Shown here piece after piece: positions 36,135 through 43,743 of a stretch of 64,000 nt of DNA. How positions within the stretch are numbered: position 1 is the first letter of the stretch; the number at the start of each line of letters is the position of its first letter. Made by a program: the position numbers and the translations under genes. The stretch lies in NCBI GenBank assembly GCA_002393555.1, contig DGSP01000047.1, positions 19,962 through 83,961 of the forward strand, in the 5' to 3' direction. Under the pieces are notes generated by a model. That model ran no database searches. It saw only the letters and a program-made list of their open reading frames with translations, and was not told where the DNA came from. Source of the stretch: Prevotellaceae bacterium UBA4359. Lineage in GTDB: Bacteria; Bacteroidota; Bacteroidia; Bacteroidales; Bacteroidaceae.

Positions 36135-39047
36135 ATGAGACAAATACTTTTCTTCTTATTAGTAATGTGTAGCGCATTCAGTTCTGCACAGGAGACCGAG
36201 CGCAAAATCTCCGTGTGGGGCCATGTGCGCGACTCGTTCACCAAGCAGGGCATTCGCGATGTGAAAATCACCGTGATGACAACCGACAGCACCGTTCTCG
36301 ACACCACCCGTGTGTGGGGCAATCCGCAGCCCGGCGTGAGTTACGATGCCACCTACAAGACCCGTGTGCCCGCCGTGGCGCAGCGGCTCATCATCAAGGC
36401 CGAGCATCCCGACTACGAAGACACATACGTGCATTTCAACATCCGCTACATCAAGCGCAACACCTTTTTCGACGCTCCCTGGCACTACATGAAGCGCAAG
36501 CCCAAGGAGCAGCGGCTCTCCGACATGGACCGCGAACTGGGCGAGGTGGTGGTCAAGGCCACGAAAGTGCGCATTGCCTACCGAGGCGACACCCTGGTCT
36601 ATAATGCCGATGCCTTCAATGTGCCCGAAGGCTCCATGCTCGACGGCCTGCTCCGCCAGATGGACGGTGTGGAACTGAACGATGACGGCGAAATCAAGGT
36701 GAACGGCCGCAAGGTCGATTACCTGACCCTGAATGGAAAAGACTTCTTCAAGGGCAAGAACAAGGTGATGCTGGAGAATCTGCCCTACTACACGGTGAAG
36801 GAGGTGAAAGTGTTCAACAAGACCACCGAGCGCAGCGAGTTCTTGGGCCGCGACGTAGAGGAGAAGGAGTATGTGATGGACGTGCAGTTGAAGCGCGAGT
36901 ACAGCATTGGCTACATGGGCAACCTCGAGGCTGGCGGCGGCATTGCCACTCCCGAAGGTCTTGATGCTGAGCGGACTACGGAGGCCGACCGCTACATGGC
37001 CCGCTTCTTTGCCGCCCGATTCTCCGACAACACCCGCATGGCCCTGATGGGCAATACCAACAACATCAACCAGCAGGGGCGACCCACCCAGAGCGGCGAC
37101 TGGCGCGACAACACGGGGCAGAACGGACGCACGACCACCCACCGGTTGAATGGCAACCTCATGATGAACGGTAAGGACAACAAGGTGACCAACAATGTGG
37201 ACTACAGTGTGGAGTGGGACCGTGGCGACTTTGTCAGCCGCACCTCGACCGAGAACTACCTGAGCAGCGGCAACAGTTATAGCCACAACGAGAGCAGCAG
37301 CCGTTCGCGCGATTTCACCTTCAATTTCGGCGACAACTTCCGTGTCAAACTGCCCCAACTCAAGGTGCCTTTCAACATGGACACGCGCCTCGACCTCACC
37401 TACAACCGCCACCACGACTGGAACCAATCGGCCTCGGCCATGTTTGCCACCGACCCCTTCGCTCCGGGCATCACCGAGGCCGACACCGTCAACACCACCC
37501 AGACCCGTTCGCACTATCGCAGCCGCAACTTCAACGTGCAGATGCTGAACGCCCTTACCCTCAAACTGCCGTGGGGCGACCACATTGACCTCTACTTGAA
37601 TGGTCACTATTGGCGCAATCCCGGCGAGGGCGATGCCCAAGAGCAGTACCGCTACCACCACGACCCCGACCGCAGCACCGACCGCAATCGCCACGACGAC
37701 ACCCCCAGCCACTCCTACTGCTGGAATGCCCGTCTCAACTACACCATCGCATGGCTCAGCGGTTGGAGTGTGGAGACCTACGGACGCTATGAGCAGGAGT
37801 ATCAGAACAACGTCAACGACTACTATACCCTCTCCCCATCCCTCCCCCTGTATGGAGAAGGTGACCTTGTGGCAGGTTCCTCAATAATCCATGTCCCCGA
37901 CCTCGCCAACTCCTTCTCCTATGGGCAAATGAGCCGTGACTATCGTGCCGGCATCGTGTCTGGTTACACCAAGGACGCTGATGGAAACTACACCAACTTC
38001 CGTCTCGAACTCCCTGTGTGCCACATCCGCCAGCGCATGGACTATCGCAGCGACCCCCTCTCCACCTCGCTGAGCCGACACTACACCACCTTTGACCCCT
38101 CGGTCAGCCTCTCGGTGGCCCGCAACAACTTCAGCCGCTACTTCTATCTCAGAGCCAACATCACTCACACCCCGCCCAGCCTTCTCCAGATGCTCGACCG
38201 CACCAACACCAACAATCCCTTGGCCGTCATGCTGGGCAATCCGGACTTGCAGCAGCAGACCGCCTATACCTTCGCTGCCTACTTCCAGCGGTCGGGCGAT
38301 GCCAAAACGCCCAACCACTATGTGAGCGTGTCGGGAAGCCTCACCGATAACCGTGTGGTGCAAGGCTACTCCTACAACCAGCAGACGGGTGTGCGCACCT
38401 ATCGTCCAGCCAATGTGGACGGCAACTGGTATGCAGGGTTCCTCTACAATCTGGGCATGCCCCTCGATTCTGCCAATCTCTTCCGCTTCTCACTCGATGC
38501 CAGTTACCGCTTGGATCACATAGTCGATTTGGCCAGCACCGACGGCGACGGAAACAGCGCGCGAAGCACCGTGTGGGTGCATGGAACAACCTTTTCTCCC
38601 TCGCTGCGCTACCAGAAGGATAAACTCTCCGTCCGACTTTCGGGCAATTTGACGTGGGAGAACACCCACCGACGCCAGCAGGAGGGCATCACCTCCTCTA
38701 TGGCCGCCATCAACACCTTCCGCTTCCACTACGGCCTCTCCGCCACCACCCCCCTGCTGTGGAAAGTTTCCCTTTCCACCGACTTCACCGTCTATTCGCG
38801 CCGAGGCTACACCGACCCCTCCATGAACACTGATGAACCTGTGTGGAATGCCACCCTCTCGCGTCCCTTCCTCAGAGGCAAACTGCTCCTCCTTCTGCGT
38901 GGCTATGACTTGCTGGCCCAGCGCACCAACTTCTCCTATACGGCCAATGCACAGGGGCGTGTCGAGACTTGGCGCAACGGTCTGGGCCGCTACGTGCTCC
39001 TTTCGTTGCAGTGGAAGTTTAGCCACAACCCCAAACGCCGTACTTGA
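36135..39047 (+). CDS. Outer-membrane beta-barrel protein with CarboxypepD_reg-like N-terminus, 970 aa
   Basis: Signal peptide (MRQILFFLLVMCSAFSSAQ), a regulatory domain (about 25-130), a plug-like region (GDTLVYNADAFNVPEGSMLD, LLRQMDGVELNDDGEIKVNG, KDFFKGKNKVMLENLPYYTV) and a barrel ending LLSLQWKF. This is the TonB-dependent-receptor-like outer membrane beta-barrel family of Bacteroidetes without a SusD partner. At residues about 564-576 the sequence LSPSLPLYGEGD comes from a C/T-rich repeat insertion. Divergent from the two-component system and preceded by its probable operators, so probably its target. Confidence 0.85.
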   Translation: MRQILFFLLVMCSAFSSAQETERKISVWGHVRDSFTKQGIRDVKITVMTTDSTVLDTTRVWGNPQPGVSYDATYKTRVPAVAQRLIIKAEHPDYEDTYVHFNIRYIKRNTFFDAPWHYMKRKPKEQRLSDMDRELGEVVVKATKVRIAYRGDTLVYNADAFNVPEGSMLDGLLRQMDGVELNDDGEIKVNGRKVDYLTLNGKDFFKGKNKVMLENLPYYTVKEVKVFNKTTERSEFLGRDVEEKEYVMDVQLKREYSIGYMGNLEAGGGIATPEGLDAERTTEADRYMARFFAARFSDNTRMALMGNTNNINQQGRPTQSGDWRDNTGQNGRTTTHRLNGNLMMNGKDNKVTNNVDYSVEWDRGDFVSRTSTENYLSSGNSYSHNESSSRSRDFTFNFGDNFRVKLPQLKVPFNMDTRLDLTYNRHHDWNQSASAMFATDPFAPGITEADTVNTTQTRSHYRSRNFNVQMLNALTLKLPWGDHIDLYLNGHYWRNPGEGDAQEQYRYHHDPDRSTDRNRHDDTPSHSYCWNARLNYTIAWLSGWSVETYGRYEQEYQNNVNDYYTLSPSLPLYGEGDLVAGSSIIHVPDLANSFSYGQMSRDYRAGIVSGYTKDADGNYTNFRLELPVCHIRQRMDYRSDPLSTSLSRHYTTFDPSVSLSVARNNFSRYFYLRANITHTPPSLLQMLDRTNTNNPLAVMLGNPDLQQQTAYTFAAYFQRSGDAKTPNHYVSVSGSLTDNRVVQGYSYNQQTGVRTYRPANVDGNWYAGFLYNLGMPLDSANLFRFSLDASYRLDHIVDLASTDGDGNSARSTVWVHGTTFSPSLRYQKDKLSVRLSGNLTWENTHRRQQEGITSSMAAINTFRFHYGLSATTPLLWKVSLSTDFTVYSRRGYTDPSMNTDEPVWNATLSRPFLRGKLLLLLRGYDLLAQRTNFSYTANAQGRVETWRNGLGRYVLLSLQWKFSHNPKRRT
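37826..37863. repeat. C/T-rich repeat half-element inside barrel-protein gene
   Basis: 37826-37852 differs by one base in 27 from 43654-43680 (shared CTCTCCCC and CCTCCCCCTGTA blocks), the left arm of the element after the GH43 gene. It keeps the frame and adds about 12 residues. Confidence 0.8.
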
Positions 39048-39084
39048 ACCCGTGCTGCCCCCACATTTCCACATCCTCCAATTC

Positions 39085-39193
39085 CCCCCTTCCAATGCCT
39101 CAAAACAGGTGTGAGTCACACCCCTACCATAGGTGTGAGTCACACGTGTACCATAGGTGTGACTCACACCTGTTTTGAGGCATTGGAAGGGGG
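39085..39193. repeat. Composite palindromic repeat, copy 2
   Basis: 15-bp palindromes at 39108-39122, 39132-39146 and 39156-39170 (24-bp period; GGTGTGAGTCACACC with variants), spacers CCTACCATA and TGTACCATA. An outer inverted repeat of at least 20 bp (39091-39110 with 39168-39187, TGCCTCAAAACAGG type) encloses the array, so the whole unit can fold as one large cruciform. Confidence 0.92.
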
Positions 39194-39257
39194 CTTTCGG
39201 ACATGGGGGCGACGACCCACAAAACGTGGCGGAAATCTGCTCTTCGGGGCAGCGGAG

Positions 39258-39274
39258 TGTCTAATTTTTGGACA
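39258..39274. promoter_or_regulatory. Probable regulator operator C
   Basis: TGTCTAATTTTTGGACA, nearly identical to site B (35924), centred 58 bp upstream of TAACTTTG at 39324. Confidence 0.75.
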
Positions 39275-39299
39275 CTTTTTCTGTCTCGTCGGCTGAATG

Positions 39300-39331
39300 C
39301 TTGGCCGGACGGACGGGAATGCGTAACTTTG
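39300..39331 (+). promoter_or_regulatory. Promoter of ABC permease gene
   Basis: CTTG (39300-39303), 20-nt spacer, TAACTTTG (39324-39331). It fixes the permease start at 39359 rather than further upstream. Confidence 0.75.
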
Positions 39332-39358
39332 TGGACAGAAAAACCCAGGTCTTTCCAC

Positions 39359-41800
39359 ATGAAGTTACGCATGCACATCCATCATTGTTTCGGCATCGCC
39401 AGTTTGGCGGTGGCGCTGGTGGTGTGCTATGTGTTCCTCTCCTACGTGTGGCACGGGGCCGACCTCGACAGCGCCATAGCCCACAGCGAACGGGTGTTCA
39501 GGGTGGAACAGACGGGACCGATGCTGACGGGCGACCCCTCGTTGCTCACGCCGCAGTTGGCCGAACTCTTCGTGCAGATGCCCCACGTGGAGGCTGTCAC
39601 CGCCTTTCAGGAGTCAGCCATCGGTGTGGGCAACAAGGGGTTCACAACCATCTATGGCGAGCGTATGGCCATGCTCGGCCATGTGAGCGATGCCTTGCCG
39701 ATGGGGCTGTCGGCCTGGGGACTCCACATGGTGTGTGGCAGCGACCGCTATGCCAAGGGCGGCACGAGCGGTGTCATCATTCCCGCCTCGGTGGCCCGCC
39801 AACTCTACGGCACCGAGCAGGCCGTGGGCCGTGAACTGCGATGGTACAACCCCAACACCGACCCGGTGCCTGTGGTCGGGGTCTATCGCGACCTGCCCGA
39901 AGTGGCGGAGATGCCCAATGCGGTCTATCACACCGCCAATTATGCCCGAGGCTCTTCTGGCTCTTGGTGGTTCAAGACCTACATCCGCCTCGACCATCCC
40001 GACCACCTGGGCGACGTGGAACGTGCCTTCCGGCAGCGGCTGGACAGCCTCTGCCGACAAGACCCCATGCTGGCCAACACCTACGATGGGCTGCAACTGA
40101 AATACACCGCGTTGCGTCAGTCGGCCAGCGAGGGCTTCACACTCCGTCTTGGCGATGCAGCGGTCTCGCTTCCCCTCGGCGGGGCTGGCGACTTGGCCCT
40201 GTTGCTCGCCTCCTTCGCCGTGCTGCTCATGGCAATGTTCAATGCACTGAACATCGGCATGGTGGCCGTGCCGATGCACATGAAGAGCATCAACACGCGT
40301 CTGGTGCTGGGCCAGCCAGTGGGGCAGGTGTGGTGGGCCGTCGTGGCAGGCAGTGTGGGCAGGGCGGCATTGGCATTCCTGCTGGCCGTGGTGGTGCTGC
40401 TGGGGCTGTCGCAGATGGACACCCTACAGATGGTGGCACCGCAGCCCCTGTCGCTGACCAATGCACTCAACAGCCGGCTCCTCCTCTGGCTGGGTGGCTT
40501 CACCCTGCTCGTGGGAGTGGTTTCGGCCCTCTATCCGGCCTATAGACTCACCCATGTGCCGCTCTCCATGGTCATCCGTGCGCGCTATGCCCTCTCGCCT
40601 CGCGGACGCTGGCTGCGCACGCTCACCCTCGGTCTGCAACTGGCCATGACGAGTGCCATCCTGCTCTTCTTCGGACTCATCGTGTGGCAAAACCGCCATG
40701 CCCTCAACACCGATTACGGCTTCGACAAGGAGCGTCTGCTCTATGCACGGAACTATCATGTGGAGGACGGCGGCACCGACGAGGATTTGCGCTCGGCACT
40801 GATGGAGGTGCCAGGTGTGGAGGACGTGAGTTTCACCGACATGGTGCCGTTTGTGCAGATGCAGACGCTGACGCTGTTTGTCACAGGCCACGTGTATGTC
40901 ACTCGCCGGACGGCTTCGGAGGGAACATCTTGGGAAGGCGAAGGATGGAATCTTGGGCGAGTCGATAAGCACTACTTCCGCACGATGGGGATTGACGTGC
41001 TGGAAACGGGAGACGCTGACCCGCCTGAGAAGAGAGAAACCCCCTACCTCGTCTTGCAGCAGCGGGTGGCCGACCAATATCATCAGCAGATTCGGGTGTT
41101 GCACCAAGGGCAGAACGCCTTGCTGCATGTGGACGCTGTGTGCGAAGACCTGCGGCTCAACTCCCTGCGCGAGGCCGACACGCTGGGCATGCGCAACGCC
41201 TTCATTGTGGGGCAGCAGGTGGCTTCATCCTATGTGTATGTGATGGTGCGTGTGGCCGAAGGGGTTGACAAGCAGGCAATGGCCGACACGCTCTTCCGCC
41301 GCTATGAGCAGGTGCGGCACTTCGGCCGTCTTTATTCTCCCGAAGAGGCAGAGCGTCAGTTCCGCTTCCACGACTACGACGAGGTGGTGGAGCGGCTCTA
41401 TGCCCACGAACTCCGCTTGGCCCGCCAGATGCTGGTGCTGGCCGTGAGCAGCATCCTCGTCACGCTCTTGGGGTTGCTCGCTGTGGCGATGGTGGAACGC
41501 CGCCACATGCTCCGCAGCATGGCCATCCGCCGAGTGCTCGGCATGACGACTGCCGAACTCATCCTCATGCAGATGCGCCGCTACGGCCTGCTGCTCCTCG
41601 CCGGTGCAGCCCTGGGCATGCCGCTGGCCTACGTGCTTGCACAGCGCTGGCTCGCCACTTTCTACGACCGAACCGTCATGCCCTGGTGGATGCCGCTCTC
41701 GGTGCTGGCCCTGCTGGCTCTCATCGTGGGGCTGGTCGTCGTGTGGCAAAACCTGCATGCGGCCACGAAAGACTTGACTTTGGCGGTGAAGACCGAATGA
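39359..41800 (+). CDS. FtsX/MacB-type ABC transporter permease, 813 aa
   Basis: Two FtsX-like halves: an N-terminal helix (FGIASLAVALVVCYVFLSYV), a periplasmic domain, three helices about 280-420 (LALLLASFAVLLMAMFNALN), a further helix near 430-450, a second periplasmic domain and three C-terminal helices (LAVSSILVTLLGLLAVAMVE; GLLLLAGAALGMPLAYVLAQ). The start 39359 (MKLRMHIHHCFG) is chosen because the promoter lies at 39300-39331 and the upstream frame is repeat DNA. It works with the ATPase 60 bp downstream as a MacB-like mechanotransmission or efflux complex; no HlyD or TolC gene is near. Confidence 0.88.
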   Translation: MKLRMHIHHCFGIASLAVALVVCYVFLSYVWHGADLDSAIAHSERVFRVEQTGPMLTGDPSLLTPQLAELFVQMPHVEAVTAFQESAIGVGNKGFTTIYGERMAMLGHVSDALPMGLSAWGLHMVCGSDRYAKGGTSGVIIPASVARQLYGTEQAVGRELRWYNPNTDPVPVVGVYRDLPEVAEMPNAVYHTANYARGSSGSWWFKTYIRLDHPDHLGDVERAFRQRLDSLCRQDPMLANTYDGLQLKYTALRQSASEGFTLRLGDAAVSLPLGGAGDLALLLASFAVLLMAMFNALNIGMVAVPMHMKSINTRLVLGQPVGQVWWAVVAGSVGRAALAFLLAVVVLLGLSQMDTLQMVAPQPLSLTNALNSRLLLWLGGFTLLVGVVSALYPAYRLTHVPLSMVIRARYALSPRGRWLRTLTLGLQLAMTSAILLFFGLIVWQNRHALNTDYGFDKERLLYARNYHVEDGGTDEDLRSALMEVPGVEDVSFTDMVPFVQMQTLTLFVTGHVYVTRRTASEGTSWEGEGWNLGRVDKHYFRTMGIDVLETGDADPPEKRETPYLVLQQRVADQYHQQIRVLHQGQNALLHVDAVCEDLRLNSLREADTLGMRNAFIVGQQVASSYVYVMVRVAEGVDKQAMADTLFRRYEQVRHFGRLYSPEEAERQFRFHDYDEVVERLYAHELRLARQMLVLAVSSILVTLLGLLAVAMVERRHMLRSMAIRRVLGMTTAELILMQMRRYGLLLLAGAALGMPLAYVLAQRWLATFYDRTVMPWWMPLSVLALLALIVGLVVVWQNLHAATKDLTLAVKTE

Positions 41801-41860
41801 AAATACTTTCTGAAATCCGATGAAGGAATCATCGTATAAGATAATGTAGTGTAGTTACTT

Positions 41861-42517
41861 ATGATTCAACTTGAAAACGTCACGAAAAGTTTTCCTCACA
41901 CGGTGTCGCTGCGCGATGTGTGCCTCGACATTCCCGATGGCGAGTTCCTCTGCATCATGGGGCCTTCGGGGTCGGGCAAGACGACGCTGCTCAACATCGT
42001 GGGGCTGCTCGATGCACCCACCGAGGGACGCTGCCTGATGGATGGGGTGGATATGTATGCCTTGAGCGAGTCGCAACGTACCACCATGCGCCGCCGCCAT
42101 CTGGGCTTTGTCTTTCAGTCGTTCAACCTGATAGACGAACTCACGGTGTGGGAAAATGTGGAACTGCCGCTGAAACTGCTGGGCTATTCGCGCGCCGAGC
42201 GCAGGCCACGGGTGGAAGAACTCTTGCGCCGATTGGGCATCAGCCACCGCATGCTCATGTATCCAGCCGAACTTTCGGGCGGTCAGCAGCAACGGGTGGC
42301 TCTGGCCCGTGCCGTGGTGAGCCGTCCGCGTCTCATCCTGGCCGACGAACCCACGGGCAACCTCGACTCTAAGCAGGGGCAGGAGGTGATGCGACTGCTC
42401 ACCGACCTGCACCACGACCTCCGCTGCACCATCGTGATGGTGACCCACAACCACCGCGATGCTGCCTACGCCGAAAGGGTGGTGGAGTTGCTGGACGGGC
42501 GGATTGTGAAGGGGTGA
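41861..42517 (+). CDS. ABC transporter ATP-binding protein (MacB/LolD type), 218 aa
   Basis: Walker A GPSGSGKTTLL (about residue 35), Q-loop VFQSFNLID, signature LSGGQQQRVALARAV, Walker B LILADEPTGNLDS, H-loop VTHNH. Size and motifs fit the LolD/FtsE/MacB ATPase group that pairs with FtsX-type permeases, here the preceding gene. The stop codon lies inside a 19-bp terminator stem. Confidence 0.93.
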   Translation: MIQLENVTKSFPHTVSLRDVCLDIPDGEFLCIMGPSGSGKTTLLNIVGLLDAPTEGRCLMDGVDMYALSESQRTTMRRRHLGFVFQSFNLIDELTVWENVELPLKLLGYSRAERRPRVEELLRRLGISHRMLMYPAELSGGQQQRVALARAVVSRPRLILADEPTGNLDSKQGQEVMRLLTDLHHDLRCTIVMVTHNHRDAAYAERVVELLDGRIVKG

Positions 42518-42554
42518 AGCGTGAAAAATTCTGAGATTTTTCACGCTTCACCCC
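42511..42554 (+). terminator. Hairpin terminator overlapping the ATPase stop codon
   Basis: A perfect 19-bp stem (GGGGTGAAGCGTGAAAAAT and complement) with a 6-nt loop, followed by TTACTTTT. The TGA stop (42515-42517) is within the left arm. Confidence 0.8.
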
Positions 42555-42575
42555 TTACTTTTCACCTGAAAGGAC

Positions 42576-42583
42576 TATCTTTG
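42576..42583 (+). promoter_or_regulatory. -7 element of GH43-like gene
   Basis: Perfect TATCTTTG, 33 bp before the ATG; no convincing -33 element, since that position falls at the foot of the preceding hairpin. Confidence 0.5.
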
Positions 42584-42616
42584 CGTCCGAAAACTTAACT
42601 AAAACCTGTTTGAACG

Positions 42617-43681
42617 ATGAAGAAAAGTGTTTTCCTGACGGGCCTGCTGATGCTGGGCTTGTCTTCTTTGAACCTCTCGGCGCAGAACGTGCAGAGGGGC
42701 ACGTATGGCTATCTCTACTGCCACATGAGCGACCAGGGCGAGTTTACGGCATACGCCTTGAGCCGCGACGGCCTGCACTACCACGACCTGAACGGGGGCA
42801 AGGCCATCATGAATCCCGAGGAGCATGCCCTCATCGAAGGAGGACAGAGGGATGCATACGTGTGCCGCAGGTCGGACAGGAAGAAGGGCTATCTGATGGT
42901 GACCACGGATATGTGTAACCGCAAGAGCCGCTCGTGGTTCAACTATGGCATCAACCTCCTGACGAGTGATGACCTCATCCACTGGACTTCGAAGACGTTT
43001 GACTTCCGCAAGGGAAACGAGATTTTCTGCGACCCTGAAAGTCCCGACGTGGTGGCTGACTGGACGAAGATTAACCGTGTGTGGGCTCCGCAGATTTTCT
43101 GGAACCCTGACCATGTGTGGCCCAACGGTGAGAAGGGCGGCTACATGATTTACTATTCCATCTGGAGCAGCAACGAGGGGGACAAGTATGACCGCATGGT
43201 GTATAGTTATGCGGACAAGACGTTCACGAAGTTGACCAAGCCGCGTGTCCTCTTCGATTGGGGCTATGCCACGATTGATGCCGACATTAACTACTTGGAG
43301 AGTGACGGAAAGTATCACATGCTCATTAAGAAGGAGGGAGGTCATCCGGGCATATTCCAGACGGTGGCTGACCAACTGACGGGGCCTTGGCCTGAGCCAG
43401 ACGAGAAGGACTTTGTGAGTTTTGAGGGAAAGAAGAAGTGCGAGGGAAGCAGTGCCTTTCAGATTGTGGGCGAGAAAGGTTGGCGTGTGGCTTACATCCA
43501 GTATAGCGACCGCCCGAAGCACTACCGCATTTGCCAGACGGATGAGTTTCTGAAGGGCTTCCACGACCCTGTCGATATCGAGGGTGTGACCGGGCCTCAG
43601 CACGGAAGTTTCATGCGCCTGACCAAGAAGGAATATAAGAGATTGGAGAAACTTACCCTCTCCCCAACCCTCCCCCTGTAA
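42617..43681 (+). CDS. Glycoside hydrolase family 43-like secreted protein, 354 aa
   Basis: Signal peptide (SVFLTGLLMLGLSSLNLSAQ), then a five-bladed-propeller pattern of GH43/GH-F type: DPESPDVVADW, VWAPQIFWNPDHVW, GYMIYYSIWSS, TIDADINYLESDGKYHMLIK, EGSSAFQIVGEKGWRVAYIQ. Likely activity is exo-acting alpha-arabinofuranosidase or beta-xylosidase; catalytic residues cannot be assigned with confidence. The last residues (LTLSPTLPL) and the stop codon are supplied by the palindromic repeat at 43654, so the native C-terminus has been altered. Convergent with recG. Confidence 0.8.
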   Translation: MKKSVFLTGLLMLGLSSLNLSAQNVQRGTYGYLYCHMSDQGEFTAYALSRDGLHYHDLNGGKAIMNPEEHALIEGGQRDAYVCRRSDRKKGYLMVTTDMCNRKSRSWFNYGINLLTSDDLIHWTSKTFDFRKGNEIFCDPESPDVVADWTKINRVWAPQIFWNPDHVWPNGEKGGYMIYYSIWSSNEGDKYDRMVYSYADKTFTKLTKPRVLFDWGYATIDADINYLESDGKYHMLIKKEGGHPGIFQTVADQLTGPWPEPDEKDFVSFEGKKKCEGSSAFQIVGEKGWRVAYIQYSDRPKHYRICQTDEFLKGFHDPVDIEGVTGPQHGSFMRLTKKEYKRLEKLTLSPTLPL

Positions 43682-43741
43682 TGGGGAGGGAGACCATCCG
43701 GATGGAGTCCTCCCCCTCACAGGGGGAGTTGGAGAGGGTAT
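43654..43741. repeat. C/T-rich palindromic element between GH43 gene and recG
   Basis: An outer inverted repeat (TACCCTCTCC...CCTCCCCCTGT at 43654-43679 against 43720-43741) encloses an inner GGGGAGG/CCTCCCC hairpin. It overlaps the last codons of the GH43 gene and fills nearly the whole 62-bp gap to recG. Confidence 0.85.
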
Positions 43742-43743
43742 AC

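Noticed and set aside
36159..37712. 517-aa minus-strand ORF
   Set aside because: Antisense shadow of the barrel-protein gene.
39203..39358. Extended N-terminus of ABC permease from ATG 39203
   Set aside because: This stretch contains operator C, the promoter and repeat flank; the product would have no family similarity.
42599..43720. 373-aa minus-strand ORF starting with SPSPLQGEGWGEG-type sequence
   Set aside because: Antisense to the GH43 gene; its N-terminus is translated palindromic repeat.
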